Shown here: one piece after another, positions 50,154 to 58,589 of the stretch
How the letters are laid out: each line of letters starts with the position of its first letter
Position numbering within the stretch: the stretch's first letter is position 1
Assembly (NCBI RefSeq): GCF_000742135.1
Contig: NZ_KN046818.1
Location: 2,090,600 to 2,154,599 of the forward strand
From: Klebsiella pneumoniae
GTDB lineage: Bacteria; Pseudomonadota; Gammaproteobacteria; Enterobacterales; Enterobacteriaceae
Length of the DNA stretch: 64,000 bases
Direction of reading: 5' to 3'
Notes under the pieces: generated by a model
What the model saw: only the letters and a program-made list of their open reading frames with translations
Told to the model about the DNA's origin: nothing
The model's database searches: none
Made by a program: the position numbers and the translations under genes

Positions 50154-50464
50154 GGTCTCCTCCTCAATAAACCTGGGTGAAAGCAATGATTAAGCGCGCA
50201 AATTAATACCGCTTTCTGCCTAAAAAAGTTTTGAGGATAATCAAATTTATTTTAATAACCGCCTGAGCATAAAGGCAAGAAGACCTTCTGTTCGCCTCCA
50301 TCGCATCGCCTGCGCGGCGAGGGGATGAAGCGTGATACTGGCCGTCATATGTCAGCCAGGTTACTGTTTTATGACCAGATTATTAACCTTGCCAGCCCGC
50401 GGAAAATAGCGAAAGATGACAATATTCGGGCATCAACGGTGCCAGTGCCTGTCCTGAGGGAGCC
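50154..50464. promoter_or_regulatory. Divergent promoter region of ydfZ and a CorA-family gene
   Basis: A 311-base AT-rich spacer with no gene. It holds the FNR-like box at 50231-50244 close to ydfZ. I see no other clear element on the side of the metal-transporter gene. Confidence 0.55.
50231..50244. promoter_or_regulatory. FNR-like box upstream of ydfZ
   Basis: TTGAGGATAATCAA matches the FNR consensus TTGAT-N4-ATCAA at nine of ten defined positions. It is centred about 85 bases before the ydfZ start, in keeping with anaerobic control reported for E. coli ydfZ. Confidence 0.7.
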
Positions 50465-51493
50465 ATGAGTCAAGACGTCACCGCGAAGATGTTAAAGCCC
50501 GATTTTGATAGTGAAGTTTCCGGCCTGGTGCATGGCTATTTGTTTCATGAACAGCGCCCCCCGCAGCCGATCGCCTCTGGCGAGGTATGCGCCCGCTATC
50601 AGGCGCTCGCCGATGACAAGGCGTTTATCTGGTTACACCTGAATATTAATCATGCCACCGCCGAGAAATGGTTAACCAGCCACTTTCCGGTGGCCGATTT
50701 TTTCTTCGAGGAGATCCGCAGCGGCTCGCACACCACCCGCATTGAGCGACAGGGGGAAAATCTGTTCGCTGTGCTTAACGATGTGCTGTTTCGTCCGCAG
50801 GATACCAGCGCGGAAACCGCCACGCTGTGGCTCTACTGTAGCCCCAGGCTGGTGGTGACGGCGCGCTTCAAACCGTTGCGGTTTATCGAATGGATGCTGC
50901 CGCGCTTGCAGACGCTCAGGGTGAACACGTCTACTGAGCTGCTGGCCTTTCTGCTGGAGGAGCAGGAGGAGGTGCTGGAGCAGGTCGTCCGCCAGGCCAG
51001 CCGCCATGTTGACCTTATTGAAGAGCGTCTTCTGAGCAATCACGTGCAGCGCAACCGGGCCGATCTGGCGCGGCTACGGCGGATGCTTTTACGCTTCCAG
51101 CGGCTGCTGGCGCCGGAGCCGGCGGCGATGTTCCGGCTGCTTAACCGGCCGCCGGCGTGGATGGATCGCGCGGTGGTGCAGGCGTTTCGTCAGTTCACCG
51201 AAGAGTTTAGCGTGGTGCTTAACGATCTGTCGGGCCTGATCGAGCGCATCAGTCTGCTGCAGGAGGAGATTGGCGCCCGCCAGCTGGAGCAGAGCAATCG
51301 CACCCTCTATACCCTGACGGTGATCACCGTCCTCGCGCTGCCGATTAACATCGTCGCCGGTTTCTTCGGCATGAACGTCGGTGGGATCCCGCTGGCAAGC
51401 AACCACCACGGGTTTATCCTGCTGGTGGTGATTGTCGCTGTCTTTACCCTCGGCGCCGGTTACCTGGCGTTTCGCCGGCGCGATGACCTGTAG
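50465..51493 (+). CDS. CorA/ZntB-family divalent metal transporter
   Basis: A 342-residue inner-membrane protein. The long N-terminal cytoplasmic domain (about residues 1-275) includes WLHLNINHATAEKWL and ends in a long stalk helix; two C-terminal helices follow (TLTVITVLALPINIVAGFFG and GFILLVVIVAVFTLGAGYLAF) with the pore motif GMNVGG between them. CorA-family pentamers carry Mg, Co or Zn; the loop GGIPLA is ZntB-like, but overall it differs from E. coli ZntB, so the ion is uncertain. The start GAGGGAGCC precedes ATG. Confidence 0.83.
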   Translation: MSQDVTAKMLKPDFDSEVSGLVHGYLFHEQRPPQPIASGEVCARYQALADDKAFIWLHLNINHATAEKWLTSHFPVADFFFEEIRSGSHTTRIERQGENLFAVLNDVLFRPQDTSAETATLWLYCSPRLVVTARFKPLRFIEWMLPRLQTLRVNTSTELLAFLLEEQEEVLEQVVRQASRHVDLIEERLLSNHVQRNRADLARLRRMLLRFQRLLAPEPAAMFRLLNRPPAWMDRAVVQAFRQFTEEFSVVLNDLSGLIERISLLQEEIGARQLEQSNRTLYTLTVITVLALPINIVAGFFGMNVGGIPLASNHHGFILLVVIVAVFTLGAGYLAFRRRDDL

Positions 51494-51506
51494 ATTGCGC
51501 GTCGAA

Positions 51507-52679
51507 TCAGCTGAGGCTGCGCAGGGCGGCAATCAGTCCTTCGACACCGCGTTCCAGCTTCTCGCGCGGGCAGCCGACGTTGAGTCGCAGAAAGCCGTTG
51601 CCCTCAGCACCATAGGTATAACCCGGCATAATCGCCACCTTCTGTTCGGCGATCAGCGCCTGCTGTAGCGCGCGATCGTCAACGTTGAGCGGGCCCAGGT
51701 CGATCCATGCCAGGTAGGTGGCCTCCGGCGGCTGCCAGCAGAGCGCGGGGAAGGCGTTGTTGAGCGTGTCGGCGACATAGCGCATATTCGCCTGCAGGTA
51801 GTCGCGCAGGGCATCGAGCCAGGGAGCCCCGTCGCGGTAGGCGGCGATATGGGCGACCAGCGCCGGCACGGAAGGGGAAGAGAGCCCGTCGCGACCCTTT
51901 AGCGTCTGCAGGTAGCTGTCGCGCTCGTTCTCTTCCGGGATAAAGCCGTAGGCCCCGGTAAAGGCCGGAATATTGAAGCTCTTCGAACCGGAGGTGAACA
52001 GCGCCCATGGTCCCTGAGCGACCTCGCTCCACGGGATATGGCGGTGTTCGCCCCAGGTCATGTCCATATGAATTTCATCGCTAATCACCCTGACGCCATG
52101 TTTTTTACACAGGGCCGCCATAGTCTCCAGCTCCTCGCGACGCCAGACTTTCCCCGTTGGGTTGTGCGGGCTGCACAGCAGCAGCAGGGTATTCTTTGGC
52201 TCCGCCAGCGCCGCCTCCAGGCGGTCCATATCGCAGCGCCACCGATTATCCTTCAGGATCAATGGCACCGGGGCAATCCGCCGCCGGTTAGCGGTGATGG
52301 TGTTATAGAACGCATCGTAGGCAGGGGTGTGGACCACGACGCCGTCGCCTTCTTTCGACCACTGGCGGATGGTTTCCGCCACCATATAGATAACCGACGG
52401 TCCGTAGACCACAGATTGCAGATCGATGTCGCTGTTAAAGCGGCTGGCGTACCAGTGGGCAATCGCCCCGAGAAACGCCTCGTTGCGCCAGCGGCTGTAG
52501 CCGAACACCCCGTGGGCCAGCCGCTGGCTAACGGCGTCGAGAATACAGGGCGCGGTGGCGAAATCCATATCGGAAATAGTGAACGGCAGCAGATCGGCGG
52601 CGCCAAACCGGTCGGCGACATAGTCCCATTGCGTGCACCAGGTGCCGTGGCGATCGATAGGGGTGGCAAAATCAAACAT
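51507..52679 (-). CDS. malY: MalY, PLP-dependent beta C-S lyase and maltose-system modulator
   Basis: A 390-residue type I aminotransferase-fold enzyme that cleaves cystathionine-like C-S bonds and, in E. coli, binds and inhibits MalT. PLP Lys is in FTSGSKSFNIPAFTGAYGF, with LLCSPHNPTGKVW and VISDEIHMDM upstream. The length equals E. coli MalY (390). It is 51 bases after malX with a GC-rich hairpin in the gap. Confidence 0.94.
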   Translation of the reverse strand: MFDFATPIDRHGTWCTQWDYVADRFGAADLLPFTISDMDFATAPCILDAVSQRLAHGVFGYSRWRNEAFLGAIAHWYASRFNSDIDLQSVVYGPSVIYMVAETIRQWSKEGDGVVVHTPAYDAFYNTITANRRRIAPVPLILKDNRWRCDMDRLEAALAEPKNTLLLLCSPHNPTGKVWRREELETMAALCKKHGVRVISDEIHMDMTWGEHRHIPWSEVAQGPWALFTSGSKSFNIPAFTGAYGFIPEENERDSYLQTLKGRDGLSSPSVPALVAHIAAYRDGAPWLDALRDYLQANMRYVADTLNNAFPALCWQPPEATYLAWIDLGPLNVDDRALQQALIAEQKVAIMPGYTYGAEGNGFLRLNVGCPREKLERGVEGLIAALRSLS

Positions 52680-52699
52680 TGGAGCTTCCTTAGCGAGCG

Positions 52700-52720
52700 C
52701 CCCCTCCGTAGCGGAGGGGG
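52700..52720 (-). repeat. Hairpin within the malXY operon
   Basis: CCCCCTCCG pairs perfectly with CGGAGGGGG around loop TAG. It lies between malX and malY and may lower malY expression or protect the malX end; there is no T tract. Confidence 0.55.
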
Positions 52721-52730
52721 ACTAGTGGGA

Positions 52731-54323
52731 TCAGGCCTGCACGGTATTCATCAGCATGGCCATCTCATCTTTTACCGACTGTACCTGCGGGCCAATAACC
52801 ACCTGCAGATTATGCTGGTTGAGCTGTACCACCCCGATGGCGCGATGGGCTTTCAGCGCGGCGGCGTCCACTTTGCTCATATCGTGCACCGACAGGCGCA
52901 GACGGGTAATGCAGTTATCCAGCGAAACAATGTTCTCTGCGCCGCCGAGCGCCGCCAGAATCGCCGGTACGTTATACCCGGATTTGCCGATGGTACCGGC
53001 GACGGCTTTCTCCACGCTGGCGGCAGTGTCGATGTCGCGGCCCGGCGTTTTCAGATTGAAGCGGGTGATGGCGAAGCGGAAGATGGCATAGTAGACCGCG
53101 AACCAGATAGCCGCCACCACCGGCACCAGATACCACTTGGTCGCCAGGCCATGCAGAATGCCAAACACCACGAAGTCGATGATATTGCCGTCGGTGTTGC
53201 CGATGGTTACCCCGAGCACCGCCATGATGGTAAAGCCGAGACCGGTCAGCAGCGCGTGGATGACATACAGGACCGGCGCGACAAACAAGAACAAGAACTC
53301 CAGCGGCTCGGTGGTGCCGCCGACCACGCAGGCGATGACCCCGGAGATCAGCAGGCCTTTAATTTTATGTCGGTTTTCCGGACGGGCGCAGTGGTACATC
53401 GCCAGCGCGGCTCCCGGCAGGCCGCCGAGGAATGCCGGCATTTTACCCTGCGACAGGAAACGGGTGGCGCTTTCGGCGAAGCCGTGGGTCGTCGGACAGC
53501 TCAGCTGCGCCTGGAAGATGGTCAGCGCGCCGCTGACGCTGTGGCCGCAGACGTCGAGGGTGCCGCCGGCTTCGGTAAAGCGGATCAGCGCCACCAGAAT
53601 ATGGTGCAGGCCAAACGGCAGCAGCAGTCGCTCGCCGGTGCCGAAGATTATCGGCCCAAAATCCCCGGCGCTGTTGATCATCTTCCCGAGGGCGTTGATC
53701 CCCATAGCGAAGACTGGCCACACCAGCGGGATCGCCAGCCCGACCAGCCCCAGCACCACGGTGGTGACGATCGGCACGAAGCGGGTGCCGCCGAAGAAGG
53801 CCAGGGCGTCCGGCAGGCGAATGTTATGGAAGCGTTCATGCAGCAGCCAGACGATAATTCCGGCGATCACCGCCCCGAGGATCCCGGTATCGATTGACGG
53901 AATGCCGATAATGTTCTGGATATTGTTGGCCTTCAGGATCGCGGCGTCGGTGGTGGGCAGAATACCCTTCGCGGTCAGCCAGAAGTTGACCGCCAGGTTC
54001 ATGACCGCGTAGCCAACGAAGCCGGCGAAGGCGGCGACGCCTTTGTTCTCTCGCGCCAGACCCAGCGGGATGGCGATACAAAACATGACCGGCAGGAAGC
54101 TGAAGGCAAAGGAGCCGACCTTGCTCATCCAGATAAAGATGGCCTGCAGCAGCGGCATATCCAGCCACGGCAGCAGAGTCAAAACATCGTGACTGCTTAG
54201 CGAGCTGCCGATCCCCAGCATGATCCCGCAAAACGAGAGCAACGCTACGGGCAGCATGAAGGTTTTTCCCAGCTGCTGGAAAAATTCCCATAAGGTGATT
54301 TTTGGTGCTGTTTTCGCCGTCAT
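52731..54323 (-). CDS. malX: PTS maltose/glucose-type transporter EIICB (MalX)
   Basis: A 530-residue PTS permease. The EIIC domain has about ten helices in residues 1-430, and the EIIB domain follows with phosphorylated Cys in IVSLDNCITRLRLSV. Length equals E. coli MalX. In E. coli it can move glucose and maltose, but its real substrate is unclear. It is divergent from malI and expression should be held down by MalI at the site near 54373-54388. Confidence 0.94.
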   Translation of the reverse strand: MTAKTAPKITLWEFFQQLGKTFMLPVALLSFCGIMLGIGSSLSSHDVLTLLPWLDMPLLQAIFIWMSKVGSFAFSFLPVMFCIAIPLGLARENKGVAAFAGFVGYAVMNLAVNFWLTAKGILPTTDAAILKANNIQNIIGIPSIDTGILGAVIAGIIVWLLHERFHNIRLPDALAFFGGTRFVPIVTTVVLGLVGLAIPLVWPVFAMGINALGKMINSAGDFGPIIFGTGERLLLPFGLHHILVALIRFTEAGGTLDVCGHSVSGALTIFQAQLSCPTTHGFAESATRFLSQGKMPAFLGGLPGAALAMYHCARPENRHKIKGLLISGVIACVVGGTTEPLEFLFLFVAPVLYVIHALLTGLGFTIMAVLGVTIGNTDGNIIDFVVFGILHGLATKWYLVPVVAAIWFAVYYAIFRFAITRFNLKTPGRDIDTAASVEKAVAGTIGKSGYNVPAILAALGGAENIVSLDNCITRLRLSVHDMSKVDAAALKAHRAIGVVQLNQHNLQVVIGPQVQSVKDEMAMLMNTVQA

Positions 54324-54372
54324 AGCACGGTTCCTGATTCATAAGTGGTCGGGAGAACTAACGCCACGGCAA

Positions 54373-54388
54373 GATAAAACGTTTTACC
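54373..54388. promoter_or_regulatory. MalI operator on the malX side
   Basis: GATAAAACGTTTTACC is a LacI-type palindrome 50 bases before malX and nearly equal to the E. coli MalI site. Confidence 0.8.
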
Positions 54389-54397
54389 ACTTTTTAG

Positions 54398-54413
54398 TGC
54401 GATAAAAATCACA
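54398..54413. promoter_or_regulatory. CRP-binding site of the malX-malI region
   Basis: TGCGATAAAAATCACA has the CRP form TGNGA-N6-TCACA. In E. coli both malI and malX promoters are CRP-activated. Confidence 0.75.
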
Positions 54414-54451
54414 TATTCAAGCGATAATAAGGTTTATAAAGATCGCACAAT

Positions 54452-54467
54452 GATAAAACGATTTATC
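54452..54467. promoter_or_regulatory. MalI operator on the malI side
   Basis: GATAAAACGATTTATC is a second copy of the MalI palindrome, 29 bases before malI, consistent with autoregulation. Confidence 0.8.
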
Positions 54468-54495
54468 GACAGGCAAGGGAGTCAGCCAGCAGGTT

Positions 54496-55524
54496 ATGGC
54501 AATCGCAAAAAAGATCACCATCAATGATGTGGCGCTGGCTGCCGGCGTCTCCGTGAGTACCGTTTCACTGGTACTGAGCGGCAAAGGGCGCATCTCCAGC
54601 GCCACCGGCGAGCGGGTTAATCAGGCTATCGAACAGCTGGGATTTGTGCGCAACCGTCAGGCGGCCTCGCTGCGCGGTGGGCAGAGCGGGGTGATTGGCC
54701 TTATCGTCAGTGACCTGTCAAAACCGTTTTATGCTGAATTAACCGCCGGCCTCACCGATGCCCTGGAGAGGCAGGGGAAAATGGTATTTCTCACCCAGGG
54801 AGGCCGCAGCGGCGAAAAGATGGCCCAGCGGTTTGATACGCTGGCGGCGCAGGGGGTGGACGGGGTGATTATCGCCGGGGCGATCGACCGCGGGAGCGAG
54901 CTGCGCGAGCGTGCGGCGGAGGCGGGGGTGCCGCTGGTGTTTGCTTCCCGCGCCAGCTATCTTGACGATGTCGACCTGATCCGCCCGGACAACATGCAGG
55001 CGGCGCAGCTGGTGACGGAGCATCTTATCCGCCGCGGCCATCAGCGGATCGCCTGGCTCGGCGGGCAGAGTGCTTCGCTGACGCGCGCCGAGCGGGTCGG
55101 CGGCTATTGCGCCACCTTGCTGAAATACGGCCTGCCGTTTCACAGCGAATGGGTGCTGGAGTGCGAGTCCAGCCAGAAGCAGGCGGCGGAGGCGATGACC
55201 GGCCTGCTGCGCCAGAATCCGACCATCACCGCGGTGCTGTGCTACAACAACGTGGTAGCCACCGGCGCGTGGTTCGGTCTGTTACGGGCTGGAAGACAGA
55301 GCGGGGAAGATGGCGTCGAGAGCTACTTTGAGCAGCGGGTGGCGCTGGCGGCGTTTGCCGACGTGCCGGAGGCCGCCCTCGACGACCTGCCCCTCACCTG
55401 GGTGACCACCCCGGCGCGGGAAATGGGGAAAAGCCTGGCGGATTCGATGCTGCGGCGGCTGGAAGAGGGGACTGGCGAGACGCGAAACCAGATTATGCCC
55501 CCGCGGCTGGTGACGCGAAAATGA
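54496..55524 (+). CDS. malI: MalI, LacI-family repressor of malXY
   Basis: A 342-residue repressor. The DNA-binding headpiece is TINDVALAAGVSVSTVSLVLSG, with KGRISSATGERVNQAIEQLG the hinge region, and a periplasmic-binding-like effector domain follows. Length agrees with E. coli MalI (342). It faces malX across a 172-base control region with two operators and a CRP site. The inducer is not known. Confidence 0.95.
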   Translation: MAIAKKITINDVALAAGVSVSTVSLVLSGKGRISSATGERVNQAIEQLGFVRNRQAASLRGGQSGVIGLIVSDLSKPFYAELTAGLTDALERQGKMVFLTQGGRSGEKMAQRFDTLAAQGVDGVIIAGAIDRGSELRERAAEAGVPLVFASRASYLDDVDLIRPDNMQAAQLVTEHLIRRGHQRIAWLGGQSASLTRAERVGGYCATLLKYGLPFHSEWVLECESSQKQAAEAMTGLLRQNPTITAVLCYNNVVATGAWFGLLRAGRQSGEDGVESYFEQRVALAAFADVPEAALDDLPLTWVTTPAREMGKSLADSMLRRLEEGTGETRNQIMPPRLVTRK

Positions 55525-55525
55525 G

Positions 55526-55551
55526 GGAGACGGCGCGCGCTGGCCGTCTCC
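55526..55551. terminator. Bidirectional hairpin between malI and ydgA
   Basis: GGAGACGGC pairs with GCCGTCTCC around an 8-base loop, between two convergent genes. Confidence 0.65.
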
Positions 55552-55563
55552 TGTACCGATAAG

Positions 55564-57123
55564 TTACGGCTGCGGGGCGGCGTCATCCTGCTGAGGAGCG
55601 GCGTCATCCTGCTGCGGCTGGCCTTCCTGCGGCGCGCTGTCCGGCAGCGAAGGCGCTTCCAGACCAAACATCGCGGCAAAATCTTGCAGCGGCATTTTCT
55701 GTCCGTTCAGCGTCACCTGGCCGTTCGCGTACTGCAGACTGCTGCTGATGGCGTTATCTTCCATGGTGGTAATGCGGAACATCTGGCCCATCGCCGCCAG
55801 GCCTTTGACCTGCTGATCGGCGAGTTTGGCGGCATCGGCCGGCTGATAGCCTTCCAGACCGGCGATCTTAGTCATAAACTCCGTCGCCATATCCACCGGG
55901 ATCACCACTTTGCCGTCCAGGGACTGCACCACGCGATCCAGGCTGTCCGCCAGGGTCTGCGGCGGAGCGGTCACCTGGGCCGGATCTTTCAGCAGAACCG
56001 AGAGGTTGAGGGTGCTTTCGCCTTTGGCATTGCGCCAGCTCAGCGGAGAGATGGTCACCGACGGGTTGCCTTTGAGCAGGATCGGCAGCGCATTGAACAG
56101 CGTTTCGGTGAGGGCCTGCTGATACAGCTCCGGATTCTGCGCCAGCTCCGGTTTCGCCAGCAGCGCCTGAGACTGCGCGCTGTACTGCTGACTGAACTGG
56201 TGCCACGCCTGACCGTCGACGTTATCCACTTTCAGCGTGAGTTTGCCGCTGCCCATATCCTGCCCCTGCAGCTTGAGGCTGTTGACAGTGTAGTTCACCT
56301 GGCTGTTCACGCCTTTGCCGTCCTGGGTCAGCGTCGAGCCGCCGTCCAGCGCCATGCCGTCGATCAGCGCCAGCTCTTTGCCTTCGACGCTGATGGCCAG
56401 TTTATCGAGGGTCATTTTTTGCTGGCCGATACGTTCGTTGAAGCTGGCCAGCTCGGTGGCGCCGTCGGTGGTCAGGTTGACGAAGCGCAGCTGTACCTTC
56501 TGATTATATTCGTTGAGCGCATCGATCTGCCCGCTGCCGGCCTGGCCCTTCAGGCTGATGTTTTTGCCGTCGCGGTCGGCGTCGAGCTGGAACTGACCGC
56601 CGCTGAAGGTGACTTTCTCATCGCCTTTAGCGTAGTCGAGGGCGTTAAGGACGATAGCCGACTGGCTGTCGCCGCTGTAGGCAATGCGCGTATCGACGGT
56701 AAAGGGGGTGTCGCCTTTGGCTATCTCGAACAGCGCCTGGCTGGCGTCGTTTTTCACCAGCGTGGTGTGGACGGAAGCCATTGCCGGCGCCAGATTAAAG
56801 GCTTTTAACGAGGCCAGCGGGAAGGGGCCATGATCGACCACTTCGTCAAGCACCACGCTCTGCCCGGCGGCCAGCCAGCCGTTAGCCTGACCGGCGATCG
56901 GCTTCACCACCAGCTGCAGATGGCTGCTGAACAGCCCGCGCTGGTAGTCCTGATAGCTCAGCTCCAGACCTGACTCCGGCGCGCTGCTGCGCAGCTGGGC
57001 GTTTGCCTGCTGCACCATATCGGCGATCCGGCCTTCCAGCTGTTTACCAGTGAACCAGGCGCCGCCTGTCCATACCACGCCCAGCGCCACGATGACTCCT
57101 GCTGCGACCAGCGATTTTTTCAT
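55564..57123 (-). CDS. ydgA: YdgA, DUF945 family protein
   Basis: A 519-residue inner-membrane or periplasmic protein. The N-terminal helix SLVAAGVIVALGVVWTGGAW anchors it; DUF945 makes up the rest, with YANGQVTLNGQKMPL near the end. I use ATG 57123 (MKKSLVAAG), which agrees with E. coli YdgA. The C-terminus has two copies of the heptad QQDDAAP from a 21-base direct repeat (55577-55614) and is about 17 residues longer than in E. coli. Function is unknown. Confidence 0.93.
   Translation of the reverse strand: MKKSLVAAGVIVALGVVWTGGAWFTGKQLEGRIADMVQQANAQLRSSAPESGLELSYQDYQRGLFSSHLQLVVKPIAGQANGWLAAGQSVVLDEVVDHGPFPLASLKAFNLAPAMASVHTTLVKNDASQALFEIAKGDTPFTVDTRIAYSGDSQSAIVLNALDYAKGDEKVTFSGGQFQLDADRDGKNISLKGQAGSGQIDALNEYNQKVQLRFVNLTTDGATELASFNERIGQQKMTLDKLAISVEGKELALIDGMALDGGSTLTQDGKGVNSQVNYTVNSLKLQGQDMGSGKLTLKVDNVDGQAWHQFSQQYSAQSQALLAKPELAQNPELYQQALTETLFNALPILLKGNPSVTISPLSWRNAKGESTLNLSVLLKDPAQVTAPPQTLADSLDRVVQSLDGKVVIPVDMATEFMTKIAGLEGYQPADAAKLADQQVKGLAAMGQMFRITTMEDNAISSSLQYANGQVTLNGQKMPLQDFAAMFGLEAPSLPDSAPQEGQPQQDDAAPQQDDAAPQP
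55577..55614. repeat. 21-base tandem direct repeat in the ydgA 3' end
   Basis: GCGGCGTCATCCTGCTG occurs at 55577-55593 and 55598-55614, a 21-base period equal to seven codons (QQDDAAP on the minus strand). It keeps frame, so copy number can change the protein tail. Confidence 0.8.
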
Positions 57124-57142
57124 AGCATTTATCCATAAATGA

Positions 57143-57167
57143 AGCCAGGCGGAGAGACCGCCTGGCT
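57143..57167 (-). terminator. Hairpin after manA
   Basis: AGCCAGGCGG pairs perfectly with CCGCCTGGCT around AGAGA, 43 bases after the manA stop and 20 before ydgA. No long T tract is present. Confidence 0.6.
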
Positions 57168-57209
57168 GAGTTATCACCAACAGTAAGCGCGACCTGAAGG
57201 GGCAGTCGC

Positions 57210-58388
57210 TTACTGGAGCTTATTGAAAACGCGCGCCACGCGGCCGCGGCCGCTGACCTGCACCGGCGATTCACTGGCGGCCACGAAGGCCGACTCGCCC
57301 GGCTTGAGGGTCAGGCTCTGGTCGCCTTTGCGCAGTACGGCTTCGCCGTCGACGCAGAACACGATCGCCGCGCTTGCCTGGGCCAGATCGCTGGCCTCGG
57401 CGGAGAGGTCATGCAGGGAGAAGGCAAAATCTTCCACCGGGATCGGGAAGTCGAGTTCCGCGCCGTGACGCTGCGGCTGGGTCAACAGCTCACCCGCCGG
57501 TTTAGCCTCGAACTTGACGTTAGCAACCAGCTCAGGAATATCAATGTATTTCGGCGTCAGGCCGGCGCGCAGTACGTTATCCGAGTTGGCCATCACCTCC
57601 AGCGCCACCCCCTGCAGATAGGCGTGCGGCGTTTCAGCAAACAGGAACATCGCTTCGCCTGGGTTCAGCTTCACCACGTTCAGCAGCAGCGGGGAGAAGA
57701 GGCCGCTGTCGTCCGGATAGAATTCCGCGATCAGGCGGATAGTCTGCCACGGTTCGCCTTGTTCACGGGCCAGTACGTCGCGCAGCACCTGCAGCGCCTT
57801 GGCCTTTTCCTCACCCTGCATATTTAGCAGGCTGGCAAACAGCTGGCTCAGGTGAGTCGCGTCCGGCTGCTGCAGGAAGGCGCCGATTGCCGGATGCGCG
57901 CTAGCCACCGGCTGCAGCAGGGTGACAATCTCGCTGAACTCGCGAAATGCATTCATCGCCAGGAACGGCGTCAGGGCAAAAACCAGCTCCGGTTTGTGGT
58001 TCGGATCTTTGTAGTTACGCTCGGCGGCGGAGAGCGGGATACCGGCGGCGTTCTCGCGGGCGAAACCTTCTTCCGAGGCCTGCTTGTTGGGATGCACCTG
58101 AATTGAGAGCGGCTGAGCGGCGCACAGTACCTTAAACAGGAACGGCAGTTCACCAAAGCGGGCGGCAACCTTGTCGCCGAGCAGAGCGGCTTTATCCGCG
58201 TCAATCACCTCGCGCAGCGAACGCGGCTGGCCGTCGGCCGCCAGGATCTGCGAGCTGCTCTTCGGATGCGCCCCCATCCACAGCTCTGCCATCGGCAGAT
58301 TGTCCGGGTTGGCGATGCCATACAGTTCAGTTAAGGCGGTGTGGCTTCCCCATGCATAGTTCTGCACGGCGTTAATCAGCTTTTGCAT
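57210..58388 (-). CDS. manA: Mannose-6-phosphate isomerase (class I)
   Basis: A 392-residue zinc isomerase of mannose-6-phosphate and fructose-6-phosphate, for mannose use and GDP-sugar supply. Metal-site residues are visible in PLSIQVHPNK (Gln, His), NHKPELVFAL (Glu) and AETPHAYLQG (His). I use ATG 58388 (MQKLINAVQNYAWGS), as in E. coli; the frame extends six codons further. It is divergent from fumA across 201 bases. Confidence 0.95.
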   Translation of the reverse strand: MQKLINAVQNYAWGSHTALTELYGIANPDNLPMAELWMGAHPKSSSQILAADGQPRSLREVIDADKAALLGDKVAARFGELPFLFKVLCAAQPLSIQVHPNKQASEEGFARENAAGIPLSAAERNYKDPNHKPELVFALTPFLAMNAFREFSEIVTLLQPVASAHPAIGAFLQQPDATHLSQLFASLLNMQGEEKAKALQVLRDVLAREQGEPWQTIRLIAEFYPDDSGLFSPLLLNVVKLNPGEAMFLFAETPHAYLQGVALEVMANSDNVLRAGLTPKYIDIPELVANVKFEAKPAGELLTQPQRHGAELDFPIPVEDFAFSLHDLSAEASDLAQASAAIVFCVDGEAVLRKGDQSLTLKPGESAFVAASESPVQVSGRGRVARVFNKLQ

Positions 58389-58589
58389 TCTCAGTCCCTG
58401 TTTCAAACAAAGTAAATTTTATCGCCCTATTAAACCAGCAAACGGTGGAGAAGCAACTGCTGAAAGAAAAAGTCGTCCTTGTCTCAGTTTTTGTTAAAAA
58501 ATTGTGTAAGATTGTTCGACTCGCTTTTCTACAGGCACATGGAGTCCCTGCCTGAAACATAATCAGCCAAAGCAGTAAGTGAGAGTACA

